Assembly: GCA_021151825.1 (NCBI GenBank)
Contig: JAGKWQ010000016.1
Span: 1 to 64,000 of the forward strand
Reading direction: 5' to 3'
Source of the DNA: Cellvibrionaceae bacterium
GTDB taxonomy: Bacteria; Pseudomonadota; Gammaproteobacteria; Pseudomonadales; Cellvibrionaceae
DNA length: 64,000 bases
Shown one piece after another: positions 15,426-24,994 of the stretch (position 1 is its first letter; the number at the start of each line of letters is the position of its first letter). A program made the translations under genes and the position numbers. A model generated the notes under the pieces. The model was not told the origin of the DNA, made no database searches, and saw nothing but the letters and a program-made list of their open reading frames with translations.

Positions 15426-16871
15426 ATGCAGAAGATTTTATTTGCAACCAGTGAAGTTTATCCACTGATTAAAACCGGTGGATTGGCTGATGTAACCGGC
15501 AGTTTGCCCCGTGCATTGCTAAAACAGGGGTATGATATAAAAATCATTCTGCCCGCTTACAGCAGCGTATTAGAAAAAGCATCTGCATCAGGCATTAAAA
15601 AAATTGCCCAATTGGATATCGATGGTAATGCAGTAATTATTAAACAAACACGTTTACCCGGAACCAAAGTTACGGTGTGGTTAGTGGATATCCCCGAGTT
15701 TTCTGAACGAATTGGCAATCCGTATTGCGGGCCAGACGGTAACGATTGGATCGATAACCACAAACGGTTTTATATCTTTTCCAAAGCAATAGAGCTCATT
15801 GCATTGAATCAAGCCAATCTGGATTGGCAACCGGATATAGTTCATTGTAATGACTGGCAAACCGGTTTGGTCCCCGCTTTATTATCATTACATCCTAATC
15901 ACCCCGCGACTGTTTTTACTATTCACAATCTCGCTTATCGCGGCCTCTTTTCACACCAGGCATTTGCCGAACTAAATTTGCCCCAGGCATTCTGGCACCA
16001 TGAGCGTTTGGAGTTTTATGGCCAGATGTCTTTTATTAAAGGCGGAATTGCATTTGCAGATTACGTAACGACCGTCAGCCCAAGTTATGCACGTGAAATA
16101 CAAAAACCTGAATTCGGTTATGGCCTGGACGGGTTGCTGCGCTACCGCAGTGATTCGTTGGCAGGAATTCTAAATGGAATTGATAACGATGAATGGAACC
16201 CTGGAACAGATATTCATTTAGCCCATACCTATAATCGACGCACACTGGGAAACAAGCGCAAAAACAAACAACTCCTGCAGGAAAAAATGGGGTTAGAGAT
16301 TAATAGTGATAAACCATTATTAGGATTTATTGGTCGCCTCGTTGATCAAAAAGGCGTTGACCTGATACTGTCACAAATGAATCGCCTATTAACCTCAAAT
16401 TATCAATTGGTAATTCTTGGCAGTGGATTCCCTCACTATGAGCAAACCCTGCGAAATATAGCCGAACAAAATCCACAAAAAGTTGCAGTACATTTGGGCT
16501 ACGATGAGGCACTTGCGCATCAAATTGAAGCCGGCAGTGATATCTTCCTGATGCCTTCAATTTTTGAACCTTGCGGTTTAAACCAAATGTACAGCCTTCG
16601 TTATGGTACTTTGCCGGTTGTGCATGCAGTAGGAGGTTTGCGAGATACCGTAGTTGAGCAACCGCTCGATAGTATTGACGATCAAGCAAATGGATTCGTA
16701 TTTCATCAGCCCGATGGCACTGAATTGTATGCAGCAATAGAACGTGCAGCAGAGGCTTATCAACAAGCCGATATATGGAAAAAATTGCAAGTAAATGCAA
16801 TGAGCCGGGATTACTCCTGGGAACAAAGTGCAAAGCAATACGCAGATATTTATACTGAATTACTGTCTTAA
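15426..16871 (+). CDS. glgA: Glycogen synthase (ADP-glucose, GT5)
   Basis: The 481-residue GT5 enzyme elongates alpha-1,4-glucan from ADP-glucose. The N-terminal KTGGLADV motif binds ADP-glucose, HCNDWQTG lies in the first Rossmann domain, and the C-terminal domain carries PSIFEPCGLNQMYSLRYG with the catalytic Glu. AAGGA is 7 bases before the ATG. A strong terminator follows at 16887, closing the glgBA unit. Confidence 0.97.
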   Translation: MQKILFATSEVYPLIKTGGLADVTGSLPRALLKQGYDIKIILPAYSSVLEKASASGIKKIAQLDIDGNAVIIKQTRLPGTKVTVWLVDIPEFSERIGNPYCGPDGNDWIDNHKRFYIFSKAIELIALNQANLDWQPDIVHCNDWQTGLVPALLSLHPNHPATVFTIHNLAYRGLFSHQAFAELNLPQAFWHHERLEFYGQMSFIKGGIAFADYVTTVSPSYAREIQKPEFGYGLDGLLRYRSDSLAGILNGIDNDEWNPGTDIHLAHTYNRRTLGNKRKNKQLLQEKMGLEINSDKPLLGFIGRLVDQKGVDLILSQMNRLLTSNYQLVILGSGFPHYEQTLRNIAEQNPQKVAVHLGYDEALAHQIEAGSDIFLMPSIFEPCGLNQMYSLRYGTLPVVHAVGGLRDTVVEQPLDSIDDQANGFVFHQPDGTELYAAIERAAEAYQQADIWKKLQVNAMSRDYSWEQSAKQYADIYTELLS

Positions 16872-16886
16872 CGTTTTATACACATC

Positions 16887-16917
16887 AAAAAAACGAGCCT
16901 ATAGGCTCGTTTTTTTT
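16887..16917. terminator. Bidirectional terminator between glgA and the peptide transporter
   Basis: The perfect stem ACGAGCCTATAGGCTCGT is flanked by A-runs on the left and T-runs on the right, so it can end the converging glgA and transporter transcripts. Confidence 0.88.
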
Positions 16918-16930
16918 GCGTGGTTCATGA

Positions 16931-18547
16931 CTACAGTTTAGGTATCGCCGCCAATAATTGTTGCGTATAAGATTGCTGCGGAGCAGCAAATAAAGCTTCC
17001 GTCATGCCCTCTTCTACTAATTTACCTTTTTGCATCACCACAATTCGATCACACAAGTACCTAACTACTGACATGTCATGAGAAATAAATAACATCGTCA
17101 GTTTATGCTTTTGCGTTAACGTGAGCAGTAACGCCAAAATTTGCGCCCGAATAGTCACATCCAATGCTGAAACAGGTTCATCAGCAATGATGAGTTTTGG
17201 TTTGAGCGCAATAGCACGAGCAATTGCGATACGTTGGCGCTGTCCACCAGAAAATTCATGGGGATATTTACGAATAAAACGGCGATCCAAACCCACATCA
17301 TCCATCAGTTGATTAACTTGCTCCAATACCGTGGATTTATTCGCTAGCCCATGAACTAATAAGGGTTCAGCGAGAGTATCGAATACCGTCATACGTGGAT
17401 TTAATGAAGCATAAGGGTCTTGAAAAATCATTTGAAAATCGCGACGCGCATTTTTTAATGGCTCACCGACTATATTTGATAAATCCTTACCATTAAAAAT
17501 AATCTGACCTTCCTGAGCATCAATCAAGCGGATGATACTGCGACCAAGAGTTGACTTCCCCGAGCCAGATTCCCCCACCAACCCCAACACCTCACCTTCA
17601 TAAAGATTTATGGATACATGATCCACCCCTTTAATAAGGCTTTTTATCTTTTGAAATAAACTTCCTGTGTACTCAGGGAATCCAACTTCCAGATCTTTCA
17701 CTTCCAACAACGGTGGTTTTTTGTAATCAACAAAATGCTCGGAGGCTGGCTTCGCAGTCGTTAATACTGCACTAAGTAATTTTTGTGTATAGGGTTGGGT
17801 TGGATTTTTAAAAATACTTTGGGTATCACCTTGCTCAACCAGTTTTCCCTTTTCCATAACCAACACATGATTTGCCATCTGAGCAGCGACACCCAAATCA
17901 TGAGTAATAAAAATAACAGTTAGCTGACGTTTTTTTTGGAGATCTTTTATCAAGCTCAATATCTGTGCCTGAACTGTTACGTCTAACGCTGTCGTCGGTT
18001 CATCAGCAATTAATAATTCCGGTTCGGCCAGTAAAGCCATGGCAATCATTACCCGCTGGCGCATCCCGCCAGAAAATTGATGCGGGTATTGATCAATACG
18101 CTCAGCAGCATTTTGGATTCCTACTTCAATAAGAACCTCAATCGCTTTGGTCCGTGCTTGCTGTTTATTAATGGAAGTGTGAACTAATAACACCTCCATT
18201 AATTGATCCACAATACGCATATAAGGATTCAGGCAAGTCATAGGATCCTGAAAAATCATTGCAATTTTATGCGCGCGAATTTTGCGCATTTCTTTTTCTG
18301 GCAAACTTAATAAATCTTGTCCATTGAAAAGCGCGCGGCCCGATTCGATTTTTCCCGGCGGCATGGGAATCAGACCTAACAGACTGTAACAAGCAACGGA
18401 CTTTCCAGAACCGGACTCCCCAACAATACCTAATACATCACCGCGTTTGATTGAAAAGCTCAAGTCTTCTACTGCAACAGTCTGGCCATTGCGGGTATTA
18501 AAAACCACACGTAAATTTTCGACGGATAATAATGTTTCACTGGCCAT
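16931..18547 (-). CDS. Peptide ABC transporter, fused ATPase (OppD-OppF / YejF type)
   Basis: Two complete ABC ATPase domains are fused in 538 residues. Each has Walker A GESGSGKS, a signature (FSGGMRQR and FSGGQRQR) and a Walker B ending in ADEPTTALD or ADEPVSALD. It powers import of oligopeptides through the membrane pair encoded just upstream. The start lies 2 bases after the OppC stop, with AGGGA at 8 bases. It is the last gene of the unit. Substrate specificity (peptide versus nickel or microcin) cannot be read from the ATPase. Confidence 0.93.
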   Translation of the reverse strand: MASETLLSVENLRVVFNTRNGQTVAVEDLSFSIKRGDVLGIVGESGSGKSVACYSLLGLIPMPPGKIESGRALFNGQDLLSLPEKEMRKIRAHKIAMIFQDPMTCLNPYMRIVDQLMEVLLVHTSINKQQARTKAIEVLIEVGIQNAAERIDQYPHQFSGGMRQRVMIAMALLAEPELLIADEPTTALDVTVQAQILSLIKDLQKKRQLTVIFITHDLGVAAQMANHVLVMEKGKLVEQGDTQSIFKNPTQPYTQKLLSAVLTTAKPASEHFVDYKKPPLLEVKDLEVGFPEYTGSLFQKIKSLIKGVDHVSINLYEGEVLGLVGESGSGKSTLGRSIIRLIDAQEGQIIFNGKDLSNIVGEPLKNARRDFQMIFQDPYASLNPRMTVFDTLAEPLLVHGLANKSTVLEQVNQLMDDVGLDRRFIRKYPHEFSGGQRQRIAIARAIALKPKLIIADEPVSALDVTIRAQILALLLTLTQKHKLTMLFISHDMSVVRYLCDRIVVMQKGKLVEEGMTEALFAAPQQSYTQQLLAAIPKL

Positions 18548-18549
18548 AA

Positions 18550-19440
18550 TTAATCCCTGGATGCTCTTGGATCTAATGCATCGCGCAAACCATCACCCAA
18601 AAAATTGAGAGAAAAAAGCGTAATTGTTAATATCAAACCAGGGAAAAATAACAACCAGACATATTCCTCCATTACTTCAACACCGCTGGAGATTAATGAT
18701 CCCCATGAGCTTGCCGGGGGTTGTATCCCTAATCCTAAAAAACTTAAAAATGATTCAAGCAAGATCACACTGGGAATAGTTAACGTTGTGTATACAATGA
18801 CGGGACCGAGCACATTGGGAATTAAATGACGTGAAACGATTCGTGCGGGCGATAGCCCCATAGAAATAGCAGCTTCAACAAATTCTTGTCTTTTTATCGC
18901 CAGGACTTGACCACGAACTATACGTGCCATCGTTAGCCATTCCACGGCTCCAATCGCAAGAAACAACAACAACAGACTACTACCAAATACCACTGTTAGT
19001 AGAATAATGAAAATGGTAAAGGGTAAAGCATAAAGCGCATCAACAATTCGCATCATTACTGCGTCGGTTCTGCCACCGACAAACCCGGCAATAGCCCCCC
19101 ACAAAACACCAATGGTTAGAGCGACGGCAGTGGCAATAAAACCCACCGCCAGCGATATACGGCTACCGTACATAATACGAGTGAGCTGATCGCGGCCAAG
19201 GATATCAGTTCCCAACCAATGCTGTGCCGACGGTGGCGATGCACCAAGCTCCAGGTTTTGTTCTTCATAAGAATAAGGCGCAATCCAGGGCGTTAATAAA
19301 GCAACGACAATGAGTGTTAATAAAAAATACAGGCCGAGCATCGCCAGTCTATTTTTTCGTAAACGCGCCAGCGCATCTTGTGTTAAAGAGCGCCCTTTTT
19401 CTAAATGCAAAAGCTCAGGAACTTTAATGACTTCAGACAT
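18550..19440 (-). CDS. oppC: Peptide ABC transporter permease (OppC/DppC type)
   Basis: The start chosen is ATG 19440 (MSEVIKVPEL), with GAGGGG 6 bases upstream; it begins just after the OppB stop and gives 296 residues. There is one N-terminal helix (LGLYFLLTLIVVALL), a periplasmic segment, and five helices in the BPD-transport domain. The EAA-type loop (EAAISMGLSPARIVSRHLIP) contacts the ATPase. It forms the heterodimeric channel with the OppB-like protein. Confidence 0.92.
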   Translation of the reverse strand: MSEVIKVPELLHLEKGRSLTQDALARLRKNRLAMLGLYFLLTLIVVALLTPWIAPYSYEEQNLELGASPPSAQHWLGTDILGRDQLTRIMYGSRISLAVGFIATAVALTIGVLWGAIAGFVGGRTDAVMMRIVDALYALPFTIFIILLTVVFGSSLLLLFLAIGAVEWLTMARIVRGQVLAIKRQEFVEAAISMGLSPARIVSRHLIPNVLGPVIVYTTLTIPSVILLESFLSFLGLGIQPPASSWGSLISSGVEVMEEYVWLLFFPGLILTITLFSLNFLGDGLRDALDPRASRD

Positions 19441-19442
19441 AA

Positions 19443-20378
19443 TTATCCCCTCGCCTCCAGCTCTTGTCGCAATTTGGGATTTAGCCAAACAAGAATTATA
19501 TCGGCGAGCAAGTTAAATAAAATAATTAAAAATGCAAAGAAAATAGTGCAACCAAGAATCATTGTGTAATCGCGGTTGAACGCTGCAGTGACATAAAATC
19601 TGCCCAGTCCGGGAATTTGAAAAATAGACTCAACAACAAACGAACCCGCTAATAAACCTGCGATTGCAGGACCAAGAAATGAAATCACCGGTGTAATCCC
19701 ACCGCGTAGTGCATGCACAAAAACGATGCGACTTGTAGACAGCCCTTTAGCGCGCGCAGTCCGAATATAATCCTGTGAGAGAATATCCAACATTCCACCT
19801 CGGCTAATGCGGGCAATATAAGCTGCATAAACAGAGCCTAGCGTAATTGAGGGCAATATTTTATCGCCTGGGATTTCACCCCAACCTGCTACTGGAAGCC
19901 AATCCAGCCAAATGCCAAACACTAATAACAAAATCGGCCCTAATACAAATGTAGGCATACAAATTCCTACCATTGCCGCGGACATAGGAATGTAATCCTG
20001 CATACTATTTGTTTTCAATGACGCAATAATTCCGGCCGTTAACCCAGTAACCAATGCAAAAACTAAGGCATAGAAAGAGAGTTCCAATGTTGCTGGAAGG
20101 CCAGCTGCTATAAGGTCATTTACAGTGTGACTGGGATATTTGAATGATGGCCCCAAATCGCCTTGAACTACGTTAGCAATGTAATCCAGAAACTGTTTCC
20201 ATAATGGATCATCGAGATGATAGCGTTCATTTAAGTTTTTTATAACTTCAGGAGGAACTGCGCGATCTTCATCAAATGGCCCTCCGGGAGCAGAGCGGAT
20301 CATTACGAAAGTCACAAGGGATACCATAAAGAGTACAGGTATCGCTTGTAAAACACGCCGTACAATAAACATAAACAT
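19443..20378 (-). CDS. oppB: Peptide ABC transporter permease (OppB/DppB type)
   Basis: The 311-residue permease has the N-terminal signature of the OppB group (FIVRRVLQAIPVLFMVSLVT), a periplasmic domain with PGGPFDEDR, and the cytoplasmic EAA-like loop (ARAKGLSTSRIVFVHALRGG). Six helices are apparent. It lies 7 bases after the binding-protein gene and is followed directly by oppC. Confidence 0.93.
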   Translation of the reverse strand: MFMFIVRRVLQAIPVLFMVSLVTFVMIRSAPGGPFDEDRAVPPEVIKNLNERYHLDDPLWKQFLDYIANVVQGDLGPSFKYPSHTVNDLIAAGLPATLELSFYALVFALVTGLTAGIIASLKTNSMQDYIPMSAAMVGICMPTFVLGPILLLVFGIWLDWLPVAGWGEIPGDKILPSITLGSVYAAYIARISRGGMLDILSQDYIRTARAKGLSTSRIVFVHALRGGITPVISFLGPAIAGLLAGSFVVESIFQIPGLGRFYVTAAFNRDYTMILGCTIFFAFLIILFNLLADIILVWLNPKLRQELEARG

Positions 20379-20385
20379 TCGTGTT

Positions 20386-21993
20386 TTACTCCAGATATAT
20401 CTGCTTGAATGAATAATAATCCATGGGGTTGTTGTACCAATTCTTCACTGAGTTTGATACCAGGCGATTCCAGTGATAGGTGTATAGCGGCAAAATAGGA
20501 ACCTCATCAACAAGGATTTTGTCTGCCTTCTGGAAATAAAGCATACGTTGTGCAGGATCAGCCTCTAGTGCTGAAGCACGAATTAATGAATCATATTCCG
20601 TGCTTGTAAAACCGGTTTTATTATTACCATTGCCTGTCGTAAACATTTCCAAAAATGTAAATGGATCAAGATAGTCTCCCACCCAGGACGCCCTATCAAT
20701 TTCATAATCCATTTGACGTTCACGATCCAGAAACACTTTCCATTCAACATTTTCCAAACTTACTTCAATACCCAATTCCTTTTTCCACATTTGTTGAATA
20801 GCCATGGCAACATTTCTATGCTCATCGTTAGTATTAAATGCAATGGTTAATTTTGGAAAGCCTTTTCCTTCCGGAAAACCCGCTTCAGCAAGCAGTTTTC
20901 TGGCCAGATCAGGATCGTAAGGCATTTTTGCTTCAGGCACGTAAGAGTTTGGATCAGGTGCAGTTAATGCATATGCGGGTTTTTGACCGAATTTGGTGAC
21001 ATACTCCACTATCTGATGCCGGTTAACACTATAAGCAAGTGCTTTGCGAACACGCAGATCATTCAGCGGTTTTATTGTGGTATTGAAGCGATAAAAATAA
21101 GTGGCAAAATTTTGAAAAGAACGCAGAACCCCATCATTTTTTGCTTTGTAATACTCTAATTTATCACGTGGCAAATAATAGGTGATGTGTAACTGCCCTG
21201 CCCTGAACATTCGTTCTTCCACTGTAGTTTTAGGAATCGGATAAAATCTTATTTCATTGAGTTTTACATTAGCCGCATCCCAATAATAAGGATTACGCTT
21301 TACGGCAATGTATTTTGTTGGAATCCACTCAACGGGAATAAACGGCCCATTACCTACAAAATTTTCAGGGCGAGTCCATTTGGTACCCCGCTCGTCTATC
21401 GCACCAAATTTTTCTACGGTAGGAATATGCAGCGCAAATGCACTGTGGTGGGCAAGTAGTTGCAAGAAATAAGGAGTGGGGGCAATAAGTTCGACATCCA
21501 GAATTTTTTTATCAAATGCTTTAACACCGACTTCTTCAAAGCCAATTTTTCCTTCGTGAAAAGCTTGGCCATTTTTTACTACGTACAACGATGTTGCGTA
21601 TTGATTTCCTAACGCAGGCAGAAAACTTCGCCGCCAGGATTGCACAAAATCATTTGCAGTCAGGTCATCTCCATTTGACCATTTGGCATTTTCCCGAATA
21701 TAAAATCTATACTTTGTTCCATCTTCTGAAATATCCCAACGCTCGGCCACACCGGGAACCACCTTAAGTGTTTCAGCATCTCTTGCCACTAGTCCTTCAA
21801 ACAACGCTGCCTGAACACGCGATTCAGGCATACCGGTAGTGACTTGTGGATCCAAATCGGAAATTTCATCGCCATTTGCAATATGCAAAATTTGTTGCTC
21901 ATTGCCAATATCAACCAGTTTTTGCGACTTTCCACAACCAGATAGCAGGCCAGCAGCCATCACACAAATCATTAGCCATCGTATCGCGTGCAT
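20386..21993 (-). CDS. oppA: Peptide ABC transporter solute-binding lipoprotein
   Basis: The 535-residue protein begins with a lipoprotein signal peptide ending in LLSGC (Cys20), so the mature protein is lipid-anchored, probably on the outer face of the inner membrane in the periplasm. The body matches the SBP_bac_5 family (AKWSNGDDLTANDFVQSWRR; VRKALAYSVNRHQIV). The family binds di- or oligopeptides for delivery to OppBC. It lies 30 bases after the M3 peptidase gene. Confidence 0.93.
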   Translation of the reverse strand: MHAIRWLMICVMAAGLLSGCGKSQKLVDIGNEQQILHIANGDEISDLDPQVTTGMPESRVQAALFEGLVARDAETLKVVPGVAERWDISEDGTKYRFYIRENAKWSNGDDLTANDFVQSWRRSFLPALGNQYATSLYVVKNGQAFHEGKIGFEEVGVKAFDKKILDVELIAPTPYFLQLLAHHSAFALHIPTVEKFGAIDERGTKWTRPENFVGNGPFIPVEWIPTKYIAVKRNPYYWDAANVKLNEIRFYPIPKTTVEERMFRAGQLHITYYLPRDKLEYYKAKNDGVLRSFQNFATYFYRFNTTIKPLNDLRVRKALAYSVNRHQIVEYVTKFGQKPAYALTAPDPNSYVPEAKMPYDPDLARKLLAEAGFPEGKGFPKLTIAFNTNDEHRNVAMAIQQMWKKELGIEVSLENVEWKVFLDRERQMDYEIDRASWVGDYLDPFTFLEMFTTGNGNNKTGFTSTEYDSLIRASALEADPAQRMLYFQKADKILVDEVPILPLYTYHWNRLVSNSVKNWYNNPMDYYSFKQIYLE

Positions 21994-22023
21994 AAAAATA
22001 ACTCTGTTAGAAGTTAATAATCA

Positions 22024-24087
22024 TTATTTTGAAAGGTCTTTTGCAAATGCATCAAAACTGTAAGGCCGTCCAAGGAAGTCTTCTACCAATTCAGATGCAT
22101 CTTTTTTGCCACCAGGTGCCAACACTGTTTCACGATACCGTTGAGCCAATTCAGCATTACGCAATCCTTTTTTCACGAATTCACTGTGCATATCAGCGGC
22201 GATAACCAATGACCACATATAGGTATAGTAAAGTGACGAGTAGCCGTTTAGATGGCCAAAGCTAGTATAAAAATAGGTATCATCCACATAACCAAAAGGT
22301 GAATACGAAGATTGTATCTCTGCCATTTTTTTGTTTAGATCAAGTGTAGCGGGATCCTGATTGTAAAAGCCTAACGATAATGCGGCATAGAAGAGTTGAT
22401 GTTTGGTCCACATTCCTTTGCCAAAATCACGCGCTGCAACCATCTTTTTCACCAGAGCTGGAGGAATTACTTCGCCTTTCTCGTTACGTGCAAACTTGGC
22501 TAGTGTCGCAGCGTCCCAAACCCACTCCTCTAACATTTGCGAAGGAGCTTCAACAAAATCCAATTCAGTTTTGGTGCCGGAAAAATAAATCCAACGTTGA
22601 TCCACACCCGCGAAAATATCGTGCATCAGATGGCCGAATTCATGTAAAAAAGTTTCAACGTCTGTATGCTCCATCAAACCGGAAGGAAAATTACAAACCA
22701 GGGCTGCTTCAGGTAACTGGAGATCTTTAAGCCCGCTGGTAATTGAAAACTGTGCCGCATGTTTATATTTACCATCACGCGGATGCATATCCAGATAGAA
22801 ACGGCCAATTACTCTTCCCTTTTCAACAATTTCATAGGCAGTTACTGTTTCGTGCCAAACCTTGGTATTCCATGGGCGAATGCTGATACCAAACATTGTT
22901 TCCATTAAATCGAAAATTCCTTTGCGAACATTTTCGTATTGAAAATATTGGCGCACCTCTTGGGAGTTGACCTCATATTTTTCTTTTTTGACCAAATGCT
23001 CCAAATAGAGTTTCTGCCAATCCGCAACTGCCTTAGCTGATGGATCTATTTTTTGTAGCCGCTTCAATAATTCGCTGTACTCGGCTTCAGCGCGCGGATT
23101 TGCCAGTGTGGAAACCTTATCGATAAATGATTGGGCATTGGCCGGGTTTTTAATCATTTTATCTTCAGTGATGTATTCCGAAAAATTTTTATAGCCTAAC
23201 AGCCGCGCCAATTCATAGCGCTTTTCAAGTAGCTGCTGTAATACTAGTTTATTTTCCGGATAGGCCTGTTGCCTGAAAATTACATAGAATTTCTTTCGTA
23301 ATGCATCATTTTCGGCAAACTGCATAAAGGGGACGTAATCAGGATATGCAGTGGTGAGAACTATTTTTCCTTGTTCATTAGGTTTATGTGCATCAATGTA
23401 ATCTTGCGGTAATCCATTCAAATCATTGACAGAATCAAGGACTAACTGTCGAGAACCATCACGTATATTTTTATCGAATTGCTGACCCGTTAAATTAATT
23501 TCTTCATTTAACACTTTGATTCTTGTACGGGTTGCATCATCTTTATCAACACCCGAACGTTTGTAATCGAGCAACATACGTTCAACGAAACGGCGATCCT
23601 GGCCATCCAATATGTTTTGATCAATCTTCGCAATACGATTATAAAGTGGTCTCGACAAACTGATTTCACTAATTAATGAAACCAGATTCTGCTCACATTG
23701 TTCTGCTGCGGTACGCATTTCCGGATTTGGATGAACATTGGCATAAAGGCTAGACAGGTTCATTTGCCGGTCAAGAATAATATCCACGGCATTGATACTT
23801 TGTAGCAAATCTACCTGAGTGTAGATTTTGGACGAAGATAGGTCAGCCATATAAGCCTGTACCTTTATATAATCGCCCTGACAACTCTCTAAATAGCTTT
23901 TGGCGTTTTTATCTGCCGGTGCAGTCCAGGTAATTTCAGATGTATTTTTCGATGCGGTCTCGCCAGATTTTGAAGGCAAAGTAGAGGCGCAGCCATTTAG
24001 GAGGATGCCAATTAATGTATATAGGGGTAACTTACTTACAGATGTGGCATTGAGGAACGATCTATTTGAACCCAGGAACAACGTCAT
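22024..24087 (-). CDS. M3-family oligopeptidase, predicted lipoprotein
   Basis: The start at ATG 24087 follows GGAGGAGG directly and gives 687 residues; the frame extends to 24150 but lacks such a site. The N-terminus has a hydrophobic segment ending in LLNGC, a lipobox, followed by a Ser/Thr-rich linker. The zinc-binding HEFGH within FLHEFGHLMHD is the M3 (thimet/OpdA) active site. Typical M3 enzymes are cytoplasmic, so the lipoprotein signal points to periplasmic peptide trimming. It is the first gene before the peptide importer on the same strand, suggesting that it feeds the transporter. Confidence 0.88.
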   Translation of the reverse strand: MTLFLGSNRSFLNATSVSKLPLYTLIGILLNGCASTLPSKSGETASKNTSEITWTAPADKNAKSYLESCQGDYIKVQAYMADLSSSKIYTQVDLLQSINAVDIILDRQMNLSSLYANVHPNPEMRTAAEQCEQNLVSLISEISLSRPLYNRIAKIDQNILDGQDRRFVERMLLDYKRSGVDKDDATRTRIKVLNEEINLTGQQFDKNIRDGSRQLVLDSVNDLNGLPQDYIDAHKPNEQGKIVLTTAYPDYVPFMQFAENDALRKKFYVIFRQQAYPENKLVLQQLLEKRYELARLLGYKNFSEYITEDKMIKNPANAQSFIDKVSTLANPRAEAEYSELLKRLQKIDPSAKAVADWQKLYLEHLVKKEKYEVNSQEVRQYFQYENVRKGIFDLMETMFGISIRPWNTKVWHETVTAYEIVEKGRVIGRFYLDMHPRDGKYKHAAQFSITSGLKDLQLPEAALVCNFPSGLMEHTDVETFLHEFGHLMHDIFAGVDQRWIYFSGTKTELDFVEAPSQMLEEWVWDAATLAKFARNEKGEVIPPALVKKMVAARDFGKGMWTKHQLFYAALSLGFYNQDPATLDLNKKMAEIQSSYSPFGYVDDTYFYTSFGHLNGYSSLYYTYMWSLVIAADMHSEFVKKGLRNAELAQRYRETVLAPGGKKDASELVEDFLGRPYSFDAFAKDLSK

Positions 24088-24353
24088 AACACCTCCTCCA
24101 GTATCAATCAATGGTTTTCCCGTGCTGAATATCGACGGTGATCGAGGCATGGTAGTACAGTTTTCAATACAAACAAAGAGGATAAAAGTGCTTAATCATT
24201 AAGGACTTATGTGATGTTTCTCGCGTTTTCCCCGCATTTGGATGGGTTAGCCATCGGCAATTCGCTTTCGATGTTGAGTTTCCCAACAAATTTACAGATT
24301 GCTGCTAAGCTTCAGTTAAATCCCTAGAAAACGCCTATAACAAGATTTGAATT

Positions 24354-24971
24354 ATGCGTGATTATTTGCTTACTGAAGATCAACGTGATTGCCTTCAGGA
24401 AATTACCAACGTTGCCATGGGACAAGCAGGTTCACACCTGGCTCGTTTGCTGAATGTTTTTGTCGTTTTATCCATTCCTCACGTTAGCGTATTAAATCCA
24501 ACTGATATTGCTATGGCCCTGCAATCCCTGAACAGGGAAGGGAAAGACGATATCGTTCACGGCGTTTGCCAGGGATTTATTGGCGGAGGTATAGCCGGTG
24601 AAGCCATGCTTATTTTTCATGGCACCGACTTTGAGGATTTGGCCAAACTACTTAAATATGACCGTATTCCTGATGAGCAAGCGCAATATGAGCTCCTTAT
24701 GGATACAGCAAACGTACTTAATGGAGCCTGTTTGCGCGGCTTGGCAGAACAGCTGGATACGCATTTCAGTTTCGGACCACCAATGCTACTAGGGCAGCAC
24801 TGCAACATTACCGACCTTCTTCAAAATGACAATATGAAATGGAAACAGGCATTGGTAGTTGAAATTAATTACGCAATTGAGAATCACAAAATCAACTGTG
24901 ATTTATTATTAGTTGTAGCCGAACATTCGATTCATGGATTAATTGAAAAACTCAATTATCTACTTGATTAA
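24354..24971 (+). CDS. CheC-like chemotaxis phosphatase
   Basis: The 205-residue protein shows the two related helices of CheC/CheX phosphatases: LQEITNVAMGQAGSHLARLL at residues 14-33 (E..N) and LLMDTANVLNGACLRGLAEQ near 119-138 (D..N). In CheC-family proteins these acid/asparagine pairs dephosphorylate a receiver domain. It lies 23 bases ahead of a PAS-GGDEF gene on the same strand, so its target may be a regulator linked to c-di-GMP signalling. No adjacent chemotaxis cluster is present. The ribosome site is weak. Confidence 0.8.
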   Translation: MRDYLLTEDQRDCLQEITNVAMGQAGSHLARLLNVFVVLSIPHVSVLNPTDIAMALQSLNREGKDDIVHGVCQGFIGGGIAGEAMLIFHGTDFEDLAKLLKYDRIPDEQAQYELLMDTANVLNGACLRGLAEQLDTHFSFGPPMLLGQHCNITDLLQNDNMKWKQALVVEINYAIENHKINCDLLLVVAEHSIHGLIEKLNYLLD

Positions 24972-24994
24972 CTTTGGGTATTTAAAGACAAACG

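Noticed and set aside
16931..18547. Fused ATPases as a frameshift or assembly error
   Set aside because: Both domains are complete with all motifs and a natural linker; such fusions are common in peptide transporters.
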